The notes beneath the pieces were generated by a model, which saw nothing but the letters and a program-made list of their open reading frames with translations, was not told the DNA's origin and made no database searches. 64,000 bases of DNA from Paramecium octaurelia. Taxonomy: Eukaryota > Ciliophora > Oligohymenophorea > Peniculida > Parameciidae. This document shows, in pieces, positions 41,438 through 52,607 of this stretch. Positions within the stretch are counted from its first letter, which is position 1, and every line of letters starts with the position of its first letter. The translations under genes were made by a program, and so were the position numbers. The stretch lies in assembly GCA_905182995.1 (NCBI GenBank), contig CAJJDP010000105.1:186001-250000 (forward strand), read 5' to 3'.

Positions 41438-41855
41438 AGTTTGTAAATTAATTATAATTGTTCGAGAAAAGTGATAAACTATTCTGGTTGTTGATAATAT
41501 AATTCATAAATCACAGAGCAAGTCTAATTACTTGGTATCTATGGGTTCTTGGAAGTAAAGAATTTGATTTATTTGCATAATGACTTAATACATTGATTTT
41601 TTTAAATGATTGGACTAAAAGAAAAATGTAGTTGAATAATTAATTCAAAATGGAGATATCCTGTTGTAAGATTTATACTACCAGACTTAAGGCTTTGCTA
41701 TTCTTATTAAATATTAGTTACAAATAACTATTATAAATTATTTACATATCAAATTTACTCTTGATTAATGTAAGTATCGAGTTCTACAAATCAATTTAGT
41801 TCATTGAATGTCGCCACCTATTTATAAAGGATAGTTATATATATTAATCAGCTCA

Positions 41856-41928
41856 GGGGTAGTAGCTCATTTAGTAGAGCGCGTGATTTGCATTCACGAG
41901 GCGCCGAGAGCGAAGCTCGGCTACTCCA
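41856..41928 (+). tRNA. tRNA-Ala (anticodon UGC), copy 1
   Basis: A 73-nt cloverleaf: acceptor GGGGTAG/CTACTCC with discriminator A, D stem GCTC/GAGC, anticodon stem CGTGA/TCACG with loop TTTGCAT (anticodon TGC), and T stem CCGAG/CTCGG. The G3-T70 pair is the classic alanine identity element. The T loop is AGCGAAG, lacking T54-T55, and the D loop ATTTAGTA lacks the G18-G19 pair. A poly-T stretch follows. No intron. Confidence 0.85.
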
Positions 41929-42637
41929 ATTTTTTAATTTTTATTTTATATTCATTAAAAAATTATTTTTGTTATAATATTTTACTAGTAATATATTATT
42001 TTCTTACTTCATCCATATTTCAAAATTCAAAGTCATTTTTCTGATAAATTATTTTTAATAATGGTTGGATCAGTAGGTTACAAGTATGGTGACAGTATCA
42101 TTTTGAATTATTGATATATAAATTTATTAATAGGTATATGTTTAACCATTAACACTATAAAACATATGATTATAAATCAAAATTTTCAATAGTCTTTTTA
42201 AATCATTATACAATATTATTATAACTTGTCAGAAAAAATTATTTTTCTAACTTAGTTTTTGAAAAAAATAAATAGAAATAATATTGATTAATTATTTAAA
42301 CAACTTTTTCTCATCATCTTCATGCCTTCTTAAATCATTTTCTCATTTTAAACATAATAATAGAACATCAAAAATTAGAATTTTAAATAATTTCCTTCAT
42401 GTACATGATCATGTAACTTTAAGCAATTTAATATTATTGATTATAAAGAAATTTAACAGAAATCACACTAAAATTAGTATTCTTAATTTAACTGCTATTA
42501 TTAGTTCTCACAGTTAACTAAATTGTTTTTGAATTAAAGACTCAAGACTAAGAAGCTTTTTAAAGGTTAACATGTATATATATTCATTTTAAATTACGTA
42601 CTATCTATTAAGGATAGTTATATATATTAATCAGTGT

Positions 42638-42710
42638 GGGGTAGTAGCTCATTTAGTAGAGCGCGTGATTTGCATTCACGAGGCGCCGAGAGCGAAGCTC
42701 GGCTACTCCA
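42638..42710 (+). tRNA. tRNA-Ala (UGC), copy 2
   Basis: Sequence identical over 73 nt to copy 1. About 25 bp of upstream sequence (AAGGATAGTTATATATATTA and a few more bases) and a T-rich downstream run are also shared with copy 1, although the wider flanks differ. It is a separate locus from copy 1. Confidence 0.85.
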
Positions 42711-43101
42711 ATTTTTTAATTTTTATTTTTATATTTCATTTAATCAAAAATTCATTACTATGATACTGTATTTATACTTTATAATCTAAATTCATCCATC
42801 TTAGATACAATAATATGAATTCGATAATAACCAAATTTTAACATATCAATTCTTCAAAATTTATAAGTTAACAATATACATATGTAAATCTTAATTATTT
42901 AACCAAAGACAAAGCAGAAAATACATAATTATTTCATGAGATCTTTAAACAAAAAATAGTAAAATTTGTTTAAACTAATATTAGCTTCATAATTATAAGT
43001 TCAAATTACATGAAGTTATTTTACTTGAATAATTCAAAATAAATATTTAAATAAACATATACAAATTTAAATGGATATCATTAAATTAGCCTTAAAGCTT
43101 C

Positions 43102-43637
43102 TCATTATTATTTTAAATAATCAAACATTAATGCAAAAAATTAGATGATATCTATTTTTTCTTAAGAGAACTATTTGAATGCCTATTTCAATGGGATTTC
43201 CCTTTCCTAAAAAAATGGGAGTATATCATTTAGTTTTAGATATTATTATTAATTTGAAAAGTGTTAGAATGCTTTTGTTAAGTTTTTTTTTGTAATAATT
43301 GATCTCTTATCTGTAAATCTAACAATGAGTTCAATGTACTATAATTCTTATTGTGATTTAAAAATTTGATTGACAGCAAATAAAGATTATGATTAATTAT
43401 ATAAATGTTTAAATTACTTTCTAACTAAAGTTGCTAGTTGAAATCGAGTTATTCGTTTTGTATTTTTTAATTAAGCGAGATATTCAAGAGAATTATCACT
43501 AAACATTTCAGCCATCATATAAAAAAATATCTGTTAAAGAGGAACTATATTAGTGTTGATATTTTTTTATGGTATATTTAATTAAAAAGAGTTCATTAGC
43601 GAAGACTCTAAAATTTCAATCATTGAAATTCTGTTTT
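43102..43637 (-). pseudogene. 3' fragment of the pseudokinase gene (duplicate, probably artefact)
   Basis: Repeats the last 536 bp of the gene at 44510-45958, including its TGA, and is cut by the N at 43638. It has no start codon or kinase-like N-lobe. If the duplication is an assembly error, this fragment does not exist in the genome. Confidence 0.75.
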
Positions 43638-43638
43638 N
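43638..43638. other. Single N at duplication junction
   Basis: The only ambiguous base I noticed. It sits exactly between the two 1,407-bp copies and marks a scaffold join. Confidence 0.9.
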
Positions 43639-45045
43639 AGAAAAAATTATTTTTCTAACTTAGTTTTTGAAAAAAATAAATAGAAATAATATTGATTAAT
43701 TATTTAAACAACTTTTTCTCATCATCTTCATGCCTTCTTAAATCATTTTCTCATTTTAAACATAATAATAGAACATCAAAAATTAGAATTTTAAATAATT
43801 TCCTTCATGTACATGATCATGTAACTTTAAGCAATTTAATATTATTGATTATAAAGAAATTTAACAGAAATCACACTAAAATTAGTATTCTTAATTTAAC
43901 TGCTATTATTAGTTCTCACAGTTAACTAAATTGTTTTTGAATTAAAGACTCAAGACTAAGAAGCTTTTTAAAGGTTAACATGTATATATATTCATTTTAA
44001 ATTACGTACTATCTATTAAGGATAGTTATATATATTAATCAGTGTGGGGTAGTAGCTCATTTAGTAGAGCGCGTGATTTGCATTCACGAGGCGCCGAGAG
44101 CGAAGCTCGGCTACTCCAATTTTTTAATTTTTATTTTTATATTTCATTTAATCAAAAATTCATTACTATGATACTGTATTTATACTTTATAATCTAAATT
44201 CATCCATCTTAGATACAATAATATGAATTCGATAATAACCAAATTTTAACATATCAATTCTTCAAAATTTATAAGTTAACAATATACATATGTAAATCTT
44301 AATTATTTAACCAAAGACAAAGCAGAAAATACATAATTATTTCATGAGATCTTTAAACAAAAAATAGTAAAATTTGTTTAAACTAATATTAGCTTCATAA
44401 TTATAAGTTCAAATTACATGAAGTTATTTTACTTGAATAATTCAAAATAAATATTTAAATAAACATATACAAATTTAAATGGATATCATTAAATTAGCCT
44501 TAAAGCTTCTCATTATTATTTTAAATAATCAAACATTAATGCAAAAAATTAGATGATATCTATTTTTTCTTAAGAGAACTATTTGAATGCCTATTTCAAT
44601 GGGATTTCCCTTTCCTAAAAAAATGGGAGTATATCATTTAGTTTTAGATATTATTATTAATTTGAAAAGTGTTAGAATGCTTTTGTTAAGTTTTTTTTTG
44701 TAATAATTGATCTCTTATCTGTAAATCTAACAATGAGTTCAATGTACTATAATTCTTATTGTGATTTAAAAATTTGATTGACAGCAAATAAAGATTATGA
44801 TTAATTATATAAATGTTTAAATTACTTTCTAACTAAAGTTGCTAGTTGAAATCGAGTTATTCGTTTTGTATTTTTTAATTAAGCGAGATATTCAAGAGAA
44901 TTATCACTAAACATTTCAGCCATCATATAAAAAAATATCTGTTAAAGAGGAACTATATTAGTGTTGATATTTTTTTATGGTATATTTAATTAAAAAGAGT
45001 TCATTAGCGAAGACTCTAAAATTTCAATCATTGAAATTCTGTTTT
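43639..45045. repeat. 1,407-bp direct repeat, copy 2
   Basis: Second copy of the block at 42231. It runs without a break into the intact pseudokinase gene (downstream base 45046), so this copy has the natural right-hand context, while copy 1 has the natural left-hand context. Confidence 0.9.
44046..44118 (+). tRNA. tRNA-Ala (UGC), copy 3 (inside duplicated block)
   Basis: Identical to copy 2 with identical flanks, because both lie in the 1,407-bp repeat. If the duplication is artefactual, only two tRNA-Ala genes exist here. Confidence 0.8.
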
Positions 45046-45958
45046 GAGGGTTTACTTCAAGCATTTGGTTTAATAAGTCTTAGATTTCACAATGAAATGA
45101 ATCATTTATGAAAGGAATCTAATTTCTTCTTTCTTAAAGCACATTTTCTTAAAAGTCTCTTAACGAATTTCCAGTAAAAAGCTAAAAGTTATAAACTAAT
45201 CGAACTCCAATGATTCCTAAAGACCAAATATCATCCTCATAGGTTGGCTCTATCATTTGATGGTCAAGATGTGCTTATAATAATTAAGGACTTGAATATT
45301 TGAGCTTTAAGGCAGGTTTTTTATCAGAAATAAAAGTGGAGGATAAATCGACCAATTTTAATTAAATTTTTGAAGATTAATCTACAATCTCAAAGCTTTT
45401 TAATGTTAAATTACCATGAACAATATATTTTGAGTGTAAGTATGAGATGACATTTAAAATCTATCTTAAAATAACTTATTTTTGATGAATAGTAATATGT
45501 TTTGATTCATTTAATATAAATGATTCTAAGCTTCCTCCATTGCAATAATTCTTAATAATCGTATACTATGAGCAATGGCGATATATTTCAACAAATTCCT
45601 ATAAATTTTCATGAATTAAGTTTGAAAATCTGTTAATATAATTATTAGTTTTTTCGTTATGGTCTAAAACTTCGGCGATAAAAATTTATCTTGTCAAAAT
45701 ATGCTAAACAATTATAGAATTTTAATTTTGAATGACTTTATCCAGATGTCTAATCTAATTATAATATTTTAAATAATTCTCTTCGATCACATTGGTTGGT
45801 TGGATCACCTCATCTGCGTAATTAAAGTCTAGCGTGCAATCTTTTCTTTTCGAGAAAATTAACGTGGGGGATGCAGGACCTTCTGACATCAAGTTATTTT
45901 AAAGATTTCCTAGGTTAAGGCATTTTAGTGTGGATTTCTTTGAAGAGCATGCGCCCAT
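44510..45958 (-). CDS. Kinase-like protein with degenerate catalytic motifs (predicted pseudokinase)
   Basis: Single-exon, 482 aa. The MGACSSKKS start looks like an N-myristoylation/palmitoylation signal. Kinase-fold landmarks are visible: NYCNGGSLESFI (hinge), ILNVISYLHSKYIVHGNL (catalytic-loop position), YEDDIWSLGIIGVRLV (helix F) and NPQNRIS. HRDLKxxN is replaced by HGNLTLKS, DFG by DLS, and the VAIK strand (IFIAEVLDH) lacks its lysine. The C-terminal 150 residues are helical, reminiscent of the EF-hand tail of CDPKs but without clear Ca-binding loops. A membrane-anchored, catalytically dead regulator is the likely role. Its 3' third lies in duplicated block copy 2. Confidence 0.75.
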
Positions 45959-46603
45959 ATGTTTAAAATAGAACTTAATTAATGTTATAAGATATTAAAA
46001 TTAGAACTTAATATATTGAAATTTCACAATTTAGTTGTAACATCCTAAAATAATATGTATGTAGATAGTACTCAATTTAAAATGATTTTATTTTAATTAA
46101 TAGTTCCTCTAATTACGATCATGCCTCCACCTTCTCTATTCTTTTAATTTATCATCAAGAATGAAATGAATAAAATTTATTTCTTCACTTGCTATGCATT
46201 TTAATAATTAAAACGACTGAAAAATTATGTAAAATAATAGAACAAACTATTTACGAATCAAATGGCAAGTTAAACAAAGAATGGGTGCTTACATTATTGT
46301 CTTAAATATTCATTCTGTATATGAAAGTTGAAGAAGTAAAATGGTTCAGCATTTTTTCGATGTCAAAGTTCAATCAAAGAAGATGTGAAATTTATACTCT
46401 TGTAAATTTATCGTTCATTTATGGTTATAGTGACCAAGAAGAAATTCATTTGCTGCTTTCTATAATTAGAATTGATGATGTTAGAATAAGTGTAGAAGTT
46501 CTTAGAATATTTTTTTTGTAAACATACAATACTGTGATTCTCATAAAATCTAGTAATATTATAGATATTTAAATTAGAGTAGATAAGAAGATTAATAATG
46601 TAA
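45959..46603. other. Gene-free stretch
   Basis: About 0.65 kb between two minus-strand genes. A plus-strand ORF starting at 46321 is long under the TGA-only code, but it continues antisense through the next gene and is rejected. Confidence 0.4.
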
Positions 46604-47167
46604 TCATTCATTTCTTATTTGAAATGATTTAGTCTTTTAATGGGCTATCCTTCTAAGTGGTTTTTATGTCTCAGAGATCTCCTGCTTATCTTAATTTCCT
46701 GTTTCGATATCAATCACAATTAAAGATTTCTTAAACTCCACTTTTTTTCTTTAAAATTTTGTTACTGGTGCCAATATTTTTGAATCTTATCTTTTTAGGA
46801 ATAGCTTAGTTCGTTTTTAGTGTCTCTCATATTCAACAGGAGATGCGTTTCGCGACTCTTGGGCTATGATAGGAATTTCAGGTAAAGATCTCTAAAATCT
46901 CTTTGGTCTGGCTGGGACTATTTTAGGTAAATGGAAATGATAAGGAATTTCAATAAGAGGATCACTTTCAAATTGAGTGTATATTTTATTTCCCACATTT
47001 CTTTCTGTAACTTCTCCCTCTGTTTTTAAAGAATAAGGAAGAACATCAAGCTAATTTAAGAAAAGAGATGGTCTCATCGCTCTTGTAGTTGTTGCCTCTT
47101 TTTTTGGTGAAACCTCTTTCGAAGCAATAGAAGGAAGATGAAATCTATTTGAGGTTAGATTAGACAT
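46604..47167 (-). CDS. Unknown basic protein, 187 aa
   Basis: A single exon from ATG at 47167 (MSNLTSNRFHLPSIASKE) to TGA at 46604-46606. Hydrophilic and Pro/Ser/Lys/Arg-rich, probably disordered, with motifs such as IPIIAQESRNASPVEYERH and FQRKKVEFKKS. No domain, signal or membrane segment. Composition differs clearly from the antisense reading, supporting this strand. Function not inferred. Confidence 0.6.
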
Positions 47168-47437
47168 AAGGGCTTCAATTTTTATTTTAATAAATGATTT
47201 TAGAAATTAATTTATTTAAGTATTATATATTGAAACTAATTAAACTGTTGTTATCTGTAAATTACTTAAAATCTAATACTAATATTATTAATAATAAACT
47301 CAATTTAATCACATATTTGAATTAAGGAGCGAAGGAATTTCAAATTGAAATTTTTAGATCAGTTTGCAAAATTGTTAGAAATAAAAGATTATTAATTTTA
47401 AAAGTTTTTAACTTTTCTGAATTATTTTAATTATTTA

Positions 47438-48242
47438 ATGAATTGGAATTAATTTGAGGCAATTCACTAAGAGGTTATATAAAATCTAGAAAATAATGGG
47501 TTTAATACTCCAACACCTGTATAAGTTGAAGTTCTTAATAATTACCAAAAACATAAGCATATTATCATAGCATCTTAAACAGGATCAGGAAAAACATTGG
47601 CATTTGGAATTCCATTAATTTCTGAGATCTTGAAGAATATGGATAAATATCCAGCTAAACAAATCATAGCATTAATCCTTACTCCAACCAGAGAGTTGGC
47701 AATGTAAATTTATAAACATTTGAAAGCAATCACAAACTTGTCTATTGGTTGTTTAGTAGGAGGGATGTCTAAAGAGAAATAAAAAAGAATTATAAATGCA
47801 GCTCCAGTGATATTAATTGCTACACCAGGTAGATTGTGGGATTTCATTGAAAATGAAGAAAATGACAAAATAAAAAAATTGAATCTCATTAAATTTTTAA
47901 TTATTGATGAAGCTGACAGAATGGTGGAATTGGGTCATTTTCCATAACTCGATAATATTATGACTAAAATTACAACCCCATCATAAATAACACACGACAA
48001 AGATCGTATTCTTTCCATGATGAAAGAACAAAGTGAAGCAGCTTATCTAAACAATTAAAAAATTACATTTGAAGTTGAAAAACCAGTTGAAATGTCTTAT
48101 GAAGACTTTATTAAATTATAAAATGGTAAAGGTAAAATTTACATTGATAATGATGTAATATAAAATGATATAGAAGAAATAAATAAAGATGATGAAGTAG
48201 AATAAGAAGGATAAGAAGAATAAGAAGTAGAAGAAGAATAAG

Positions 48243-48273
<31 letters not shown>

Positions 48274-49708
48274 CGATGTGGAAGAAGAGGAAGAGGAAGG
48301 AGAAGAGGAAGAGGAAGAGGAAGGAGAAGATGGTGAAGAAGGAGAAGAGGAAGAATAAAATGAAGAAGATATTTAAGAAGAAGAAGAAAATGAAGATGAA
48401 GATGAAGAATAAATTTAGGAGGATGAAGATGTAGAAGATGAAAATGATGATGAAGAAGAAAATTAAAAAGGGAACAGAAAGGCAAAGAAAGAGTAAAAAT
48501 AGAAATAAAAGAAGAAGCCTTAAAACTTCTAATAATAGGAATACTCCTTAAAGACTAGAAATGAATTACGAACATTTTTAGTTTCTGCCACATTAACACA
48601 TTAATTCAAGACTGGCTCAAAATTCTAATTCTTGAAAACTTAAAAAACTGATTAATAAAACTCAGCAGATAAATTATTAATGAAATAGATGAAAGCTACA
48701 GTTCCTAAATTATAATCACTCTTAGGCAAATTGAAGATCAAAGAATAACCCTATATAATTGATTTAACTTAGCAACTAGTATTCCCAGAGAAACTATAAT
48801 TCTATAAATCATTAATGGAAGAGGATGATAAGCTTTTACACATCTATCATTGGTTTAAAAGCAATGAAGATTAAACATTCATCATCTTCTTGAATTCTAT
48901 TACATATGCAAACAAAGTGACATCAATGTTGAAAGTTCTTGGAGTAATAATATTATGTGATTATTTTAGCTTCCAGCTGTTACTTTACATTCTTAATAAT
49001 AATAAAGATAAAGATTAACTAAATTAGATTAGTTCACAGCCAAAAAGAGCAATATCATGGTTTGCACTGATGTAGCTGCAAGAGGTCTAGATATTGTGGG
49101 TGTTGAAAATGTTATTCATTATCAAGTTCCCTTTACAGCTGATACATTTGTCCATAGATGTGGTAGAACTGCCAGAATCAATAGAGAAGGAAAGACTTTA
49201 GTTTTAATAGGACCAAAAGATATGGCAAGATTTGCTAAATTGGAGAGTGATTTATTAAGCAGCGGAATTAAATTCGAAGATTTCAAATTATCATTTAATT
49301 AAGTGAAAAAGACAAGAGACATGATCAAGTAAGCCTAAAGATTGGAAAAGGAGGATCACTCTTTGAAAAAGAAGAAGAATATGAAGGATGCTCTATAGAA
49401 GCAATTAAAGAATGATGATTTTGATTTAGATGAAAAAGAATTGAAATAAGAATTGGAAAATGTATTTATATTATTAATAATTATAGATTGAAGAGGAATT
49501 AATTAAAAAGAGAAAGAAGTTGGATCATGAGAAGATGCAATACTAATAAATAGTATCATAAAAGAATAAGTTGGATGGTAGATTTGATAGGAGAAGAAAT
49601 GGATTATTCTTAACTCCTGAAGATACACTGTAATTAGCTGAAAAATTGAAGCATTAGAAAGAGATGCTTCAATAAAAATAATAAAACTAAAAAAACAAAA
49701 AGCGTTGA
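47438..49708 (+). CDS. DEAD-box RNA helicase, Mak5/DDX24-like
   Basis: Predicted 739 aa with two introns (48944-48969 and 49462-49486). All core motifs are present: FNTPTPVQ, ASQTGSGKT (Walker A, about 48), PTRELA, TPGR, IIDEAD (about 154), SAT (about 380), ARGLD and HRCGRTAR (about 563). A long Glu/Asp-rich insert (about 230-360) separates the DEAD and SAT motifs, typical of the Mak5/DDX24 group, which acts in nucleolar 60S ribosome assembly. The C-terminus is Lys-rich. The chosen start MNWNQFEAIHQ fits the usual spacing to the Q motif, but an open frame with coding character extends upstream without ATG, so a short 5' exon may be missing. Confidence 0.9.
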
Positions 49709-49783
49709 TTGATTATTATTAGGTTACAAGAGTTTTATTGTATTTTTTAATTTAATTAAAATAAAAAATAAATTAATTCTGGC

Positions 49784-50136
49784 ATGTAATCATCCAATCC
49801 AGCAGGAGCTTAATTGTAATAACAATTGGAAATTTTGTAAAAAGGATTTGAATAACTTGTTCAAAGAGTTCCAGAAACTATCCATTTATCTTGTTTATCC
49901 TAAAACAGCAAAGATGTCAATAGATATTCAGATTGTAATTTGTTAAATTAATGCAAGGCATGATGAAAAGAAGTAAGAGAGTAGATAAAGAGATGAGATT
50001 ATTTGATTTCAAGATGGTCTTCATGGGAAATCAATTTGAAAAATGCATTTAATCAGGCGACACTGATAAATGTGTAGAATCAGCTAAAACAGATGTCTAG
50101 AGATATATCAATGAATTCCAAAAAAATATAAATTGA
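49784..50136 (+). CDS. Small protein with paired-cysteine pattern, 109 aa
   Basis: Two exons joined by a 23-nt intron (49935-49957) whose acceptor is AAG; without it the frame ends at TGA. The sequence is Gln-rich at first, then IHLSCLSQNSKDVNRYSDC, then a helical MMKRSKRVDKEMRLFDF, then KCIQSGDTDKC, giving two cysteine pairs separated by a helix. This loosely resembles small mitochondrial intermembrane-space helical-hairpin proteins, but spacing does not match twin CX3C or CX9C exactly. Function unknown. Confidence 0.6.
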
Positions 50137-50631
50137 TAAAATTATATATTTCATGAATCTAAATGATACTCAAATATTAGAATATCAATTAATACTTCAA
50201 AAAAATGTTCTCAACCCCATTTGGTTCTTTTAAGAATTATTTATTGAGTTTATGCTAAAGTAGTATTAGTAATGATCTTAGAAAATTATACACTATTTAG
50301 TAATTAAAAAAGTGATATTTCAAGGTTAATTAACTTAGTGTTACATTATGAAACTACTAATCTGTAAATTAATAATTAGTAATATTATCAAATGTGTCTC
50401 CAAAATAACAGAGGTTAGATTACCGTGATAAGAAATGATTTTAACATAATTATAGAAGCAATTTTATGAATTTATTATAAAATAATTATTATTTAGGGCT
50501 GAGTAGAAATAGTAATTGTTTCTAAAATAATTAATTGTCAACATGTAATCTCTCTAAAGTTACATTTAAAAGGAAACTAATGAATAAAGAGAGAAATTCT
50601 ATCAAATTTATATGTAAATCCTAAGAAAATT

Positions 50632-50868
50632 ATGATGATTATTCTAATTGTAGTTACAATTCTATTTTTTAAAGGCATTCAATTACTGTAAACTAAGAGA
50701 AAATTGGTAGATCGTACATATGAATCAATGGTTAAATATTGGCTATTTTGGACTTATAATTGTTTTGAAAAGGCAGACTCCAATGATTAATTTTTGAATT
50801 GTTAGTAACATACAACAGAATCTTTAACCAATTTTTTATACAATTCAATCAATTAATTATAAATTTGA
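50632..50868 (+). CDS. Possible small membrane protein (TB2/DP1/REEP-like?)
   Basis: A 78-residue ORF: an initial hydrophobic helix (MMIILIVVTILFFKGIQLL), then KLVDRTYESMVKYWLFWTYN and CFEKADSND. The YES...KYWLFWTY...E pattern recalls the REEP/HVA22 membrane-shaping family but is short and unproven. A coding-like stretch just upstream (MQSLQSYIQKETNEQREKFY) is in another frame and may be a first exon I could not join. Confidence 0.35.
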
Positions 50869-51073
50869 ATCATATATATACATGAACACATTATAGATTA
50901 CTATACTTAGGTCCTAATTGCATTATACGAACATCATTTAGTAAAAGTGTTCCAATTTTAATATGAAGCATTCAAATGAGATCAACCTCAAAGGTTATGA
51001 ATAATGCCTTTATATTAACTAGTTAATTTTCAAGACTAATTTATTATTATATAATTTATAAATCCAAAACCTA

Positions 51074-51969
51074 ATGCTTATTAGTAAACTACCTCTATTG
51101 GAATAAGCAACATCATAAAAGGCACTTTTCAATAAAACAAAAATAAACTACGAAATCTCAAATAGTTTAAGTGTGGAGAAAGCTTACAGATAGACAAATG
51201 CGCTTAAATCGAAAAGACAGTTAAGTATAATAAAGCAATCCAATGAGAGCAAAAAACAAATACCAACATAGAATGATGAATCTATTTTAAAAAGAATTTA
51301 AGCAACCAAATCATAATCTGATTGCCAGATATTTGAGAAACTACAACAAGAATTTGAACAGAAATATTAGGAACAAGTAAATAGAGATTTTGGTTATTTA
51401 GGTTAGGATTTCAGAGGATTTAAAACTAGAAAATGTTAAATTAAAAATGCAGTTAGAGGAGTAGGAATAATAAATAATTTACTTAAAATTGATAAATAGT
51501 GATTTACGATACTAAATAGATAACTCTACTTTGGCATAATAACTAAAGAAGTTGGAGTTAGAATATAAGGATACTTACAGAAGAATGGATGATACTTTAA
51601 GAAAAGCAATTGATGAAAATTATGAAAGCTAAATAAAAATGAAAAATTTATAAATAAAATCTCAGCAGTTAGAATAATTTACAGTAAGAATTATACTAAT
51701 GAAATAGTTTTCTTTGAGACAGCAACTTACTTGCAAATTCTGTAGAAAGGAATTGTAGAATACAATAACTGTGATTCCATGTGCACATAATTATTGTTAG
51801 CGATGTGTTTCTGGATATGTTGGGAGATGCTTTGCTTGCAACGATGATGTAATATTTTAATATATTGAATTAGAGTGTTGTTTAGGCTACTTATCACAAT
51901 GAATATATTAGCGATTTAATAAATATGTATAAAATATTTGAGAATATTATGATTATATTAAAAACTTGA
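51074..51969 (+). CDS. Coiled-coil RING-finger protein (probable E3 ubiquitin ligase)
   Basis: Predicted 273 aa with introns at 51377-51401, 51684-51707 and 51849-51873. A long helical, Gln/Glu/Lys-rich coiled coil (about 90-205) precedes a C-terminal C3HC4 RING: CKFC, then IPCAHNYCQRCV, then RCFAC. After the RING there are about 35 residues. RING proteins recruit E2 enzymes to ubiquitinate substrates; dimerisation through the coiled coil is expected. The intron set keeps the frame and removes two TGA stops. The 5' end may include an earlier exon. Confidence 0.75.
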
Positions 51970-52043
51970 TGATAATTTATATAAAGTTATTTTTAAGCAA
52001 CTTAAGATATTAAAATTTATTGATTAAATATATATAAATAGAG

Positions 52044-52420
52044 TCAGAGGTTGAGTAAACCTTAGTAGTATTCATTATAGACATCATGTAGTTATGATTC
52101 AATTCTTTGATGACATCTTTCATATTCTCGATCATTAGTATTTCCTTTGTAACATTCAAGAGCTTGTTTTTCAATGAATAGCATCTTGATGGAGAGGTAT
52201 TTTGCAAAATTGTCGATTTTACCTTCATGTCTTTCCATACCTAATTATGTTGAATAAGAAATATACATGTGGCAAAGAGTTCGAAGGTTTTTGAATTTCT
52301 GAGACAAATTTCCTTCTGTTTTTCGGCCAAGTCTTTTTGTTTAAGCATTTGATCTATCGAGATTGAACCGTCTTCTTTGAAGTTTTTGAAGTCATTTTCA
52401 TATTACTATTTTCTTTACAT
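52044..52420 (-). CDS. Small helical protein with spaced cysteines, 116 aa
   Basis: Two exons (26-nt intron, 52241-52266). An acidic/basic N-terminal half (DGSISIDQMLKQKDLAEKQK) contains EICLRNSKTFELFATCM. A helix follows, then ECYKGNTNDREYERCHQRI, giving cysteines in two pairs roughly 12 and 11 residues apart around a helical core. This resembles in outline the protein at 49784-50136. Function unknown; a disulphide helical hairpin is only a guess. Confidence 0.6.
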
Positions 52421-52607
52421 TTGTTTTTGTGTATTTAATATTGATTTCTAGAGATAAGATATTGGTTGGTTTTGAATTATGATAATTCATCATTACAGTA
52501 TATTAATTTCAAAATCAGATGATTCATTATGCAATAACATATTTCGTCATTTATTAAAATCATTTATTTATTTTATATTTATATGATGAAATAATATAAC
52601 AGGCTAA

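Larger units (their letters stand above)
42231..43637. repeat. 1,407-bp direct repeat, copy 1
   Basis: Appears identical to 43639-45045 wherever I compared them (constant offset 1,408), including a tRNA-Ala gene and the 3' part of the pseudokinase gene. It ends at an N at 43638. The arrangement suggests that two overlapping contigs were scaffolded end to end; a true tandem duplication is less likely. Confidence 0.9.

Noticed and set aside
42284..42517. 77-residue ORF present twice (also at 43692-43925)
   Set aside because: It is repeated only because of the 1,407-bp duplication and shows low-complexity A+T composition without coding features.
46321..46870. Plus-strand ORF
   Set aside because: It continues antisense through the minus-strand gene at 46604-47167 and has a hydrophobic, chance-like composition there.
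48181..48470. Possible microsatellite or low-complexity repeat locus
   Set aside because: It is the acidic Glu/Asp insert of the DEAD-box helicase, which is in frame and expected for the Mak5/DDX24 group.
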